A DNA stretch of 8,901 nucleotides from Bacteroidales bacterium (GTDB taxonomy: Bacteria > Bacteroidota > Bacteroidia > Bacteroidales > UBA1402): contig JAAZGQ010000323.1 in the NCBI GenBank assembly GCA_012511135.1, positions 1 through 8,901 of the forward strand, read 5' to 3'. The translations under genes were made by a program, and so were the position numbers. Within the stretch, counting starts at the first letter, position 1. Each line of letters opens with the position of its first letter. This document shows positions 1-6,265 of the stretch, in pieces. Below the pieces are notes generated by a model. The model did not search any database. It had not been told where the DNA came from and saw only the letters and a program-made list of their open reading frames with translations.

Positions 1-893
1 TTATAATAATTGTTGACCATGTTTACAAAATGCTTACGCCCTCCTGAATCCATGTCACCACCATAACAGGAATTGGCTTTGCCCCAGTTGTAATTAAGGT
101 TGTTAACATAATCAATCAGCACTTTGGTATCGTTGCTGCGGGCTCCGTTGAAACGTGGACTGCGACTGTAATTGTGCGCTAAAAGATTGTGATGGTAAGT
201 GGCTGTTTGGCCTCCCCATTGAGCACCGTAACCCCGATTGCCTTTATCGTGTCCTGAATTGTATAAACCCTCGTGTATCAGACACCACTGAACTGTTGTG
301 TAGGTATTGTCGTAAATGGTCATGTTTTCTTCTCCCGACCAGCCAAAAGTGCAGTGATCCAGAATCCAGTTGCTGCCATTTTCGATACCGATGGAACCTC
401 CTTCGATAAAAGCAGTACTGTCTGTACCTTCAAATTCTTTGATGCCAACCCGAAAGCGCAAATGTCTAATAATCAAGTTCCAGGAACCCCCAAAATTGCA
501 TTTGGCCCCACGTATACATATGCCGTCTCCGGGGGCTGTTTGTCCCGCAATTGTTGTGCCGGCTGTTCGTTTAGCTCTCAGCTCCGTGACCAGGTTAATC
601 ACACCGGAAGTCCTGAAAACAATCGTCAGGGGCTCGTTGGGATATTGTTTGAGCGCCCAGCGAAAACTACCGGGAATACTGCCTTCGGCATCATCCAGCA
701 AATTGGTGACGGCTACAACCTTGCCTCCTCTGCCTCCACTTGCATACATTCCATAGCCTTCGGCAGTGGGAAAAGCCGGAGGCCCGGCCGCGAACAAGGG
801 TAAGCTCAGAAAAAAACCAAGCAGGACAAACAACTTTAAAAAGACAGGATTCAGGACATTTTTAAGACTCAGGACATTTTTCATAATTCTCAT
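1..893 (-). CDS. Secreted pectate lyase, polysaccharide lyase family 1 (3' end outside window)
   Basis: The visible 297 residues begin with a signal peptide: a basic start (MRIMKN), a hydrophobic stretch at about residues 17-34, and a likely cleavage before AGPPAFPTAEGYG near residue 36. That mature start, followed by GGRGGKVVAVTNLLD, is typical of Bacteroidota family 1 pectate lyases. Later hallmarks are TIAGQTAPGDG (114-124), SNWILDHCTFGW (174-185, with Asp179 a candidate calcium ligand) and AHNYSRSPRF (239-248, with Arg247 the likely catalytic arginine). Such enzymes cleave polygalacturonate by beta-elimination, using calcium, on a right-handed parallel beta-helix. Residues 5-16 are a duplicated hexapeptide from an 18-bp tandem repeat. 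Met4 (codon at 884) is an alternative start. It follows the 1046-2185 gene on the same strand after 152 bases holding a probable terminator, so it is probably transcribed on its own. Whether it carries a T9SS tail cannot be seen. Confidence 0.9.
   Translation of the reverse strand, partial: MRIMKNVLSLKNVLNPVFLKLFVLLGFFLSLPLFAAGPPAFPTAEGYGMYASGGRGGKVVAVTNLLDDAEGSIPGSFRWALKQYPNEPLTIVFRTSGVINLVTELRAKRTAGTTIAGQTAPGDGICIRGAKCNFGGSWNLIIRHLRFRVGIKEFEGTDSTAFIEGGSIGIENGSNWILDHCTFGWSGEENMTIYDNTYTTVQWCLIHEGLYNSGHDKGNRGYGAQWGGQTATYHHNLLAHNYSRSPRFNGARSNDTKVLIDYVNNLNYNWGKANSCYGGDMDSGGRKHFVNMVNNYY
846..881 (-). repeat. Imperfect 18-bp tandem repeat in the pectate lyase signal peptide
   Basis: On the minus strand AAAAATGTCCTGAGTCTT (881-864) is followed directly by AAAAATGTCCTGAATCCT (863-846), matching at 16 of 18 positions. 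It encodes KNVLSL then KNVLNP, so the signal peptide n-region is lengthened by six residues without breaking the frame. Confidence 0.85.
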
Positions 894-900
894 TATTAGG

Positions 901-965
901 AGTGGCCGGCACATCTGCTTTCGGCTCTGGGAGTACGGAGCAGGCCTTTTTGGTAAAACCGGCCA
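901..965 (-). promoter_or_regulatory. Possible structured 5' leader of the pectate lyase gene
   Basis: On the minus strand TGGCCGG (965-959) and CCGGCCA (909-903) are perfect 7-base complements enclosing a 49-base interior. That interior can form a CTGCT/AGCAG helix, or alternatively a GCTC/GAGC helix. A nearby second GGCC could compete with the outer helix. The structure ends about 10 bases before the first ATG of the gene (893). No known riboswitch class was recognised. The pairing is seen in the sequence; a regulatory role is inference. Confidence 0.25.
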
Positions 966-1011
966 AAACTTACATTGTTAAGGGCTATAAAATTTGACTT
1001 GCAAAGAAAAT

Positions 1012-1042
1012 AAAAAAAGCTGTCCTGCCCAAAGCCGAACAG
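1012..1042 (-). terminator. Probable intrinsic terminator after the T9SS-tailed protein gene
   Basis: Read on the minus strand, CTGTTC (1042-1037) pairs with GGACAG (1025-1020), including one G-U pair, around an 11-base loop. One base later comes a run of seven T (1018-1012), continuing T-rich. The hairpin starts three bases past the stop codon at 1046-1048. The stem is only 6 bp, so termination may be incomplete. Confidence 0.55.
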
Positions 1043-1045
1043 TAT

Positions 1046-2185
1046 TTAACGAACGCCTGTGCTCAGGGATCCCCAACTTCCGGACAAACGCAGCAAATAT
1101 ACATTCTGGGGTAAGAAATCCAAAGAATATTGCATTACGACAAGTTCTTCGATTCCATTGTTTAACACAGTCCCGGCTTCAATTTCGTCCGAAAAAACCA
1201 GAAGACCTTGCATATTAAATACTTCCAGCCTGCTTCCCTGAGGAGCCTGCACATACAATTGCCGGTTAGAACTCAGGTATTGCATACTGGCTTTGTCGGT
1301 ACCCAGATCCGGTATTTCGGTATGTAAATCTTCTATACCTGAAATTTCGGTTGAGACTTCGCCCAACCAACCCAATTGTTCTTGTACTGCAGTGTAGATG
1401 CGGACAAAATGAATTTCGTCCAGATAAACCGGCTGGCCTTGTTCATCTACTGCCCAATCTATATCAAAATCAGCCCCGGGATGATTGTTGGGCCAATTGT
1501 CGGCATAACCCCAGGCATAGGGAGGAGAAATCCAGGAACTACCTCCTCCGCTTGCTTTTGAAGCCAGCCTACTACCGGCAAAAGTCATACTGTCTGCTTC
1601 GACCCACAAGGGATAATACGAAGCCTGTGAATGATAGGCATCATTCCTGCGCACATAGCCGCTGTCACCCAAATTGTCTTTCCATAATACATCTCCATCC
1701 GGTGGTGAAGGCCGGTAATATGTACAAACATAATTGATAATGGTAGAATCAGAATAATAATCAGAACCTGCCAATTCATACCAGGGGTCATCGGGCAAAC
1801 CGTTGCCGTTCAAATCTTTGCTTACTTCAACTATCCCGGGTTCTGCGCTATTGTTGTGTGCGTTGCCGTAGACTTTTAAATCGACCGTGTCCGCTTTGTT
1901 TTGGACTGCATGGTCAAAACCAAGTACAATGTAGCCACCCCAACTGCCCAAACAGACAATACCACTTTCTTTGCGCCCAAGCAACACCGCCCTCAGCTTG
2001 TTCAGGATTTCTTCGTAGCTTTCTCCGCTTGCGTAGGCGGGATAGGCCTCATTGATGAATTGGCCGGGTGCAGGGCAATATTCAAAAACCCTGGAGACAA
2101 ATGGCGACTGAGCCTGCATGCAGAAAGAGCCGCAAAAAACGGTAACAGTCAGGAATGACTTGAGGAATGTTTTTAGATCTAACAT
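1046..2185 (-). CDS. Secreted protein of unknown function with T9SS-like C-terminal sorting region
   Basis: The 379-residue protein starts with a signal peptide (MLDLKTFLKSFLTVTVFCGSFCMQAQ, ending near residue 26). The frame stays open upstream to 2362, but that stretch overlaps the end of feoAB and encodes no plausible N-terminus, so the ATG at 2185 is preferred. The main domain (about 27-285) has the look of a Bacteroidota cell-surface family: YCPAPGQFINE, GGYIVLGFDH, LKVYGNA, then SAEPGIVEVS and WYELAGSDY. The segment from Asp124 to Asp133 (DLNGNGLPDD) resembles a calcium-binding loop. The last about 75 residues, with LEVFNMQGLLVF and VYLLRLSG, resemble the T9SS type A sorting domain that directs export through the outer membrane. 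The start lies 43 bases past the feoAB stop on the same strand, so co-transcription with iron uptake is possible. No enzymatic function could be assigned, and no lipobox was seen. Confidence 0.87.
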   Translation of the reverse strand: MLDLKTFLKSFLTVTVFCGSFCMQAQSPFVSRVFEYCPAPGQFINEAYPAYASGESYEEILNKLRAVLLGRKESGIVCLGSWGGYIVLGFDHAVQNKADTVDLKVYGNAHNNSAEPGIVEVSKDLNGNGLPDDPWYELAGSDYYSDSTIINYVCTYYRPSPPDGDVLWKDNLGDSGYVRRNDAYHSQASYYPLWVEADSMTFAGSRLASKASGGGSSWISPPYAWGYADNWPNNHPGADFDIDWAVDEQGQPVYLDEIHFVRIYTAVQEQLGWLGEVSTEISGIEDLHTEIPDLGTDKASMQYLSSNRQLYVQAPQGSRLEVFNMQGLLVFSDEIEAGTVLNNGIEELVVMQYSLDFLPQNVYLLRLSGSWGSLSTGVR

Positions 2186-2228
2186 CTTAACGCAAAAAAC
2201 CCTACAACAACGCAGTTCGATGCAAGCA

Positions 2229-4925
2229 TCAAACAAACAAAAGGGCAAGGTGATATACAACAAAGGCTGTACACCAAGCCAGTAATATGGTATACGACAT
2301 GGCAAACAAGGCCCATTTCCAACTGCCTGTTTCGGAACGAATGGCTGCCAGCGTAGCCACACAGGGGAAATAAATGAGCACGAAAACCATCAGACTAAGG
2401 GCCACTGCAGCATTAAATACCAAGCTGCCATCCGCATATTTTTCAGATTGCAGACGCTCTGACAAGCTTGTTACTTCTTCGTCGGGATTGCCGGCATACA
2501 AGACCCCCATAGTGCTTATTATGATTTCTTTGGCGGCTACCCCTGTAAGCAGTGAAACACTTATTTTCCAATCAAATCCCAAAGGCCTGAGCACAGGCTC
2601 CATAAAAAGCCCTATGCGGCCAATGTATGATTTTTTCTGTTGTTCCATTCTTTGCAATTCCTGGCTGCTCAATCCTGCCCACTGGATATTTTCTCCGCCA
2701 GTTTCACTGCCATTGTCCTGCTGAATTTGCTCCCGGCTTATCGGCTGCTCAGTATCTGTTGCTTTGGGACGAGGAAAATAACCTAAAAACCAAATCAAAA
2801 TGGAAGCCACCAAAATGACTGTTCCCATTTTTTTCAGATATTGATGGGCTTTTTCCCACATATGTATTAAGGTGGCCTTGAAACCGGGCAAACGATAGGG
2901 AGGCAATTCCATGGCAAAAGGCATATCTTCTTTCACAAAAAAGGCCTTCTTAAACAGCTTAGCCATTATAATTGCCAACACAATACCTAAGATGTACAGG
3001 CCAAAGAGCAACAGACCGGCATAATTAGGGAAAAAGACTCCGGCAAAAAGCAAATACACCGGCAAACGGGCACTGCAGGACATCAGGGGAATTACCAGAA
3101 TAGTAATCATCCTGCTGTTGCGGTTTTCTATGGAACGGGTGGCCATGATGGCCGGCACACTGCAACCGAAACCCATGATCAGCGGAATAAAAGATCGACC
3201 GTGTAAGCCGATTTTATGCATTAATTTATCCATTATAAAGACCGCCCTGGCCATATAGCCTGAATCTTCCATGAAGGAAATAAAAAAGTACAAAATCAGA
3301 ATATTGGGCAAAAACACGATAACACCCCCCACACCACCAATAACTCCATCGATAAGTAAATCTTTCAAAGGCCCCGGATTCATCCATTCGCCAATGGCTG
3401 TACCCAGCCAGCCCACTCCGGCTTCTATCCATTCCATCGGGTAATTACCCAAAGCGAAAGTGCCCTGAAACATCAGAAACAAAAAAATCAGAAAAATGGG
3501 ATAACCCCAATAACGATGGGTGAATATCGCATCCAGGCCATGGGTTCTGGGTAATTGTTGTTTTTTTCCGGCGGGACTCATTACTTCTTTGAGTGCTCCG
3601 TGTATCACGGCATATTTTGCGTTGGTAATGGACGATTCTGCATCTTCTTCAAGAAATTGTTGGATTTTTTTGTACGATAAAGCTCTCAGTTCAAAAACAT
3701 CAACGGCATTAGGCAATTTTCTGACCAACTCTTCTATCAGAGCATCGCCTTCTAAAAGCTTTATGGATAAAAAACGTATAGAATATCGATTACGTAAATC
3801 TTCGTTCAATGCAAGGGCTGCCTTGATTTTTTCTATGCTTTTTTCAATAACCGTACCATGGTAAATATGCACATGACGCACCACTTCTCCTATGCGGTAT
3901 TCGTGTTCATGCCTGTGTTCGCGATGTTGATTCCTGTTATGAAACCAGCCGTGCAGATGACGATGACGATGCCTGCGCCCTCTGAATCCTTGTCCGAGAA
4001 TTTTGTAGCGCTCATCTTCCTCTAACTCTTCGAGCGTGTCGTGCGATAACTCATGTTTGTGGTGGTATTCGTGTAATTCTTTAAGTTTTTCACGATCCAA
4101 ACCTTCCCGGGCAAACAAATCAGAACCCTCATATACTTTGATTGCAATTCGAAATAAGCGATCCAATCCTTGGTTACTGCTTGCCACAGTAGGCACAAAG
4201 GGCACACCCAGTAAACGGCCCAGCTGCATATGATCCAGCTTATTGCCGCTACGTTGCAACTCGTCGTACATATTCAGGGCTACCACCATACGCACATTCA
4301 TGTCTATGAGCTGAGTTGTCAGAAACAGATTGCGCTCCAGGTTGCCGGCATCCACCACGTTTATAACTACATCGGGAAGCTCCTGATCAAGGTGTTTGCG
4401 TACATATACTTCTTCGGGAGTATAGGCCGACAAAGAATAGGTACCCGGCAAGTCAACCAGGCTGAAACTATAGCCTTCGAAGTCCATAAATCCGGTGGAG
4501 GCAGATACAGTCACTCCGCTGTAATTGCCCACGTGTTTGCTCTCTCCCGCAGCCTGATTGAACAGAGATGTCTTACCGGAATTGGGATTACCTACCAAGG
4601 CCACCCGAATGTGTTTGCGTTTTTTCAAAGCGACCATTCTCAGATCATCTTCTTCGATGGTGGCACGAAACTTTTCCTGATGACTTGCCTGCAGTACTTC
4701 ATCACGACCCACAACCTCTATCATGGCGGCTTCACTTCTGCGCAGAGAAATGTGATAGCCCATAATTCTGTAGTCGACAGGGTCGTTCAGTGGTGCATTC
4801 ATAACACACTCAACAACCTTACCCCTGACAAAGCCCATTTCTACTATGCGACGACGAAAACCGCCGTGCCCGTATACTTTGACAATAACCGCCTTATCGC
4901 CGGTTTTCAGTTCAGACAGTCTCAT
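2229..4925 (-). CDS. feoB: Fused FeoA-FeoB ferrous iron transporter with histidine-rich insertion
   Basis: This 898-residue inner-membrane protein imports Fe2+. Residues 1-72 are a FeoA (SH3-like) domain (MRLSELKTGDKAVIVKVYG). The FeoB G domain follows: G1 at 112-120 (GNPNSGKTS), G2 Thr139, G3 at 158-161 (DLPG), G4 at 218-221 (NMYD) and a G5-like ASSN at 248-251. The membrane channel begins about residue 472 and carries both Gate-type segments, with GFGCSVP (Cys588) and MSCSARLP (Cys617); a later FPCVATL (Cys855) matches the third conserved cysteine region. FeoA-FeoB fusions are known in Bacteroidota. The unusual part is residues 285-356, with 17 histidines, 12 of them between 319 and 356. 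The start is supported by the FeoA N-terminus. The gene begins 18 bases after the terminator of the ferredoxin gene; no clear promoter was found in that short gap. Confidence 0.98.
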   Translation of the reverse strand: MRLSELKTGDKAVIVKVYGHGGFRRRIVEMGFVRGKVVECVMNAPLNDPVDYRIMGYHISLRRSEAAMIEVVGRDEVLQASHQEKFRATIEEDDLRMVALKKRKHIRVALVGNPNSGKTSLFNQAAGESKHVGNYSGVTVSASTGFMDFEGYSFSLVDLPGTYSLSAYTPEEVYVRKHLDQELPDVVINVVDAGNLERNLFLTTQLIDMNVRMVVALNMYDELQRSGNKLDHMQLGRLLGVPFVPTVASSNQGLDRLFRIAIKVYEGSDLFAREGLDREKLKELHEYHHKHELSHDTLEELEEDERYKILGQGFRGRRHRHRHLHGWFHNRNQHREHRHEHEYRIGEVVRHVHIYHGTVIEKSIEKIKAALALNEDLRNRYSIRFLSIKLLEGDALIEELVRKLPNAVDVFELRALSYKKIQQFLEEDAESSITNAKYAVIHGALKEVMSPAGKKQQLPRTHGLDAIFTHRYWGYPIFLIFLFLMFQGTFALGNYPMEWIEAGVGWLGTAIGEWMNPGPLKDLLIDGVIGGVGGVIVFLPNILILYFFISFMEDSGYMARAVFIMDKLMHKIGLHGRSFIPLIMGFGCSVPAIMATRSIENRNSRMITILVIPLMSCSARLPVYLLFAGVFFPNYAGLLLFGLYILGIVLAIIMAKLFKKAFFVKEDMPFAMELPPYRLPGFKATLIHMWEKAHQYLKKMGTVILVASILIWFLGYFPRPKATDTEQPISREQIQQDNGSETGGENIQWAGLSSQELQRMEQQKKSYIGRIGLFMEPVLRPLGFDWKISVSLLTGVAAKEIIISTMGVLYAGNPDEEVTSLSERLQSEKYADGSLVFNAAVALSLMVFVLIYFPCVATLAAIRSETGSWKWALFAMSYTILLAWCTAFVVYHLALLFV
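3858..4073 (-). other. Histidine-rich segment of FeoAB (residues 285-356)
   Basis: The segment lies between the G domain and the membrane channel, on the cytoplasmic side. A first cluster (HEYHHKHELSH, residues 285-295) has five histidines. A second runs from residue 319 to 356 and includes HRHRHLHGWFH and HREHRHEHE, twelve histidines in 38 residues, ending in VRHVHIYHG. The alternating His-Arg pattern comes from CAT CGT codon repeats near 3961-3971. Metal binding is an inference from composition. Confidence 0.8.
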
Positions 4926-4943
4926 AATTCACTCGTTCTGACG

Positions 4944-4975
4944 AAAAAAAGCCGCCTAATAATCCATAGACAGCT
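4944..4975 (-). terminator. Intrinsic terminator after ferredoxin, just upstream of feoAB
   Basis: On the minus strand AGCTGTCTA (4975-4967) and TAGGCGGCT (4958-4950) form a continuous 9-bp stem with two G-U pairs and an 8-base loop. A run of T (4950-4944) follows at once. It lies 50 bases past the ferredoxin stop and ends 18 bases before the feoAB start codon. It should end most ferredoxin transcripts. If feoAB has no promoter of its own, the same element would act as an attenuator of feoAB. Confidence 0.75.
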
Positions 4976-5024
4976 TCCTTTTCACCGCAAAGTCGTTTCG
5001 ATGCCTCAGCAGGCAGGAATCGCT

Positions 5025-5195
5025 TTATTTGTCGAGATGGATGGCTTCGGTTGGACAAACGTCCGCGCAAGCTCCACACTCTGTACACAACTCCGGGTCA
5101 ATTTTGTAAATATCACCTTCGGAGATAGCGCCAACAGGACATTCGTCTATGCAAGTCCCACATGCGATGCAATCGTCATTAATTACGTAAGCCAT
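5025..5195 (-). CDS. 2[4Fe-4S] ferredoxin
   Basis: This 56-residue protein is a bacterial-type ferredoxin, a soluble low-potential electron carrier in the cytoplasm. Two complete cluster motifs of the form CxxCxxCxxxCP are present: Cys9, 12, 15, 19 (CIACGTCIDECP) and Cys37, 40, 43, 47 (CTECGACADVCP). The length and the start MAYVINDDC are normal for the family. An in-frame ATG at 5228 would add 11 residues, but it lies inside the predicted -7 promoter element, so the ATG at 5195 is preferred. The gene has its own promoter (5226-5258) and terminator (4944-4975), so it is probably a single-gene transcript. It sits upstream of feoAB, but nothing in the sequence shows that it works with the transporter; its redox partners are unknown. 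Confidence 0.94.
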   Translation of the reverse strand: MAYVINDDCIACGTCIDECPVGAISEGDIYKIDPELCTECGACADVCPTEAIHLDK

Positions 5196-5225
5196 AGTTT
5201 GATTAAGTTTTAAACGAATTCGGAG

Positions 5226-5258
5226 CAAAAGTAATTCTTTTTTGAGCAGTATACCAAA
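5226..5258 (-). promoter_or_regulatory. Bacteroidota-type promoter of the ferredoxin gene
   Basis: On the minus strand TTTG (5258-5255) and, 21 bases later, TACTTTTG (5233-5226) match the -33 TTTG and -7 TAnnTTTG elements of Bacteroidota primary-sigma promoters. The -7 element is a perfect match. It lies about 30 bases upstream of the ATG at 5195, leaving a short leader. Confidence 0.55.
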
Positions 5259-5266
5259 CTATTTGG
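5254..5266. promoter_or_regulatory. CCAAA-CTA-TTTGG dyad between divergent ferredoxin and porT genes
   Basis: A perfect inverted repeat with 5-base arms and a 3-base centre. Its left arm supplies the TTTG -33 element for the ferredoxin on the minus strand. Its right arm (TTTG at 5262-5265) is placed like a -33 element for porT on the plus strand, with a weak -7 candidate TATCGTTT at 5284-5291. It may be two back-to-back -33 boxes, or an operator for a dimeric regulator. Confidence 0.3.
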
Positions 5267-5328
5267 CAATAATTGACGAGAATTATCGTTTTATCCCCCG
5301 AATGTCTCTTGTCTGAACAACATCCAAA

Positions 5329-6042
5329 ATGCCTAAAAAAGTTTATCTATTCTTAGTACTCTGTCTTATGTTGGCTTGCACGCAGCAGGTTTTAGCCAAA
5401 AATCCAGTCCGTTACTTACCATACGAAGATCTTAAACTCTACCATTTTGGGTTTTTTATCGGCATGCACAGCCAGGATCTTTATATTGATCATTCGGGCA
5501 TTCCCGACGAAAACGGAGCCCTCTGGTACGGCAGCGTACCTTATTATGCTCCGGGCTTTAGCGTGGGCGTGTTGGGTGATTACCGGATTAACGATTTTTT
5601 AAGTCTGCGCCTGAGCCCCGCCATACATTTCGGGACCAAAGACCTGGCCCTGGTGTCGGATCAACCGGGTTCTGAAATTATTACCACTTCCATTCGTTCC
5701 AACTACATCATGCTTCCCTTGACCATTCGATACAGGGGAGCCCGCACCAACAACTATCGTCCTTATTTAATGAGCGGATTTAGTCTGGGTATGGACGCCG
5801 GTCGACGAAAACGACAGGAGGTTTTACTCAAAGCCATAAACTATTATTGGGAATTTGGTTTCGGCTGCGACCTGTATCTGCCCTATTTCCGTTTGGTCCC
5901 CGAAATCAAGTTTTGTCTGGGCCTGGGCGATGTGTTTGAGCACCAACGTTCCGACCAGGGCAGCGACGCTTACGAACAATTCACCAATGCTTTTGACCGG
6001 ATGACTTCAAGGCTTATTGTACTTTCGTTTCAGTTTGAATAG
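5329..6042 (+). CDS. porT: Type IX secretion system outer membrane protein PorT (SprT)
   Basis: PorT is an outer-membrane beta-barrel protein needed for T9SS secretion (in gliding species also called SprT). The 237 residues start with a signal peptide (MPKKVYLFLVLCLMLACTQQ, likely cut after Ala23). Family hallmarks follow in order: YLPYEDLKLYHFGFFIGMHSQD (28-50), YYAPGFSVGVLGDYRIN (72-88), RSNYIMLPLTIRYRG (123-137), NNYRPYLMSG (141-150), FGFGCDLYLPYFRLVPEIKFCLGLGDV (176-202) and TSRLIVLSFQFE at the end, an alternating pattern ending in aromatics as in outer-membrane barrels. Length is normal for PorT. The sequence before Cys17 (LMLAC) is a poor lipobox, so it is probably not a lipoprotein. 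It is the only plus-strand gene, divergent from the ferredoxin and convergent with the helicase, and fits the T9SS-tailed cargo at 1046-2185. Confidence 0.92.
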   Translation: MPKKVYLFLVLCLMLACTQQVLAKNPVRYLPYEDLKLYHFGFFIGMHSQDLYIDHSGIPDENGALWYGSVPYYAPGFSVGVLGDYRINDFLSLRLSPAIHFGTKDLALVSDQPGSEIITTSIRSNYIMLPLTIRYRGARTNNYRPYLMSGFSLGMDAGRRKRQEVLLKAINYYWEFGFGCDLYLPYFRLVPEIKFCLGLGDVFEHQRSDQGSDAYEQFTNAFDRMTSRLIVLSFQFE

Positions 6043-6265
6043 TTGGAGGCAAGGCCAAGATAACCATCGATAATCTCTATCAGTCTTTCGCCGTATTTTT
6101 CGAGGGTTTTGGGCCCAATGCCGCGAATCTGTTTTAATTCTCTGGTGTTCACCGGGGGCTGACGGCAAATACCCAACAAGGCAGCCTGCGAGAGTACGGT
6201 GTATGCCGGACGCCCCAGTTCCCGGGCTTCTTGTCTTCTCCAGGCCGCCAGCTGTTGATACAGAG
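6030..6265 (-). pseudogene. Out-of-frame HRDC domain of the PIF1-like helicase
   Basis: From 6263 down to 6033, one frame away from the helicase (a -1 shift), the minus strand encodes 77 residues that are clearly an HRDC nucleic-acid-binding domain. They begin LYQQLAAWRRQEARELG, continue with PAYTVLSQAALLGIC, and have the hallmark IRGIGPKTLEKYGERLIEII, then stop (6032-6030). The zero-frame protein reads ITHP up to 6266 and then CTC TGT. One extra base here would give HPLLYQQLAAWRR, the usual start of such a domain. The domain shows no stop or other damage, so the shift is recent, a sequencing error, or bypassed by recoding. The 3' end overlaps the end of porT by 13 bases, tail to tail. Confidence 0.85.

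Noticed and set aside
155..803. Three overlapping plus-strand open frames opposite the pectate lyase
   Set aside because: The minus strand encodes family 1 lyase motifs throughout; the plus-strand translations have no domain and no start context.
2219..2231. GATGC/GCATC inverted repeat at the feoAB stop as a terminator
   Set aside because: The spacer is only two bases and no T run follows the arms, so it does not look like an intrinsic terminator.
2186..2362. Upstream extension of the T9SS-tailed protein to an ATG at 2362
   Set aside because: The 59 extra residues overlap the 3' end of feoAB in another frame and would bury the clear signal peptide that starts at 2185.
4230..5213. Long open frame of 327 codons on the plus strand
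   Set aside because: It lies opposite the FeoA and G-domain part of feoAB and the ferredoxin, which are unmistakable on the minus strand. The translation has no recognisable domain, so it is a shadow.
5196..5228. Longer ferredoxin start at 5228 (11 extra residues)
   Set aside because: The extension overlaps the predicted -7 element and is absent from the normal ferredoxin form.
5371..5382. Lipobox at LMLAC in PorT
   Set aside because: The residues before Cys17 fit the lipobox consensus poorly, and a signal peptidase I site (VLA, Ala23) lies just after; PorT is an outer-membrane barrel.
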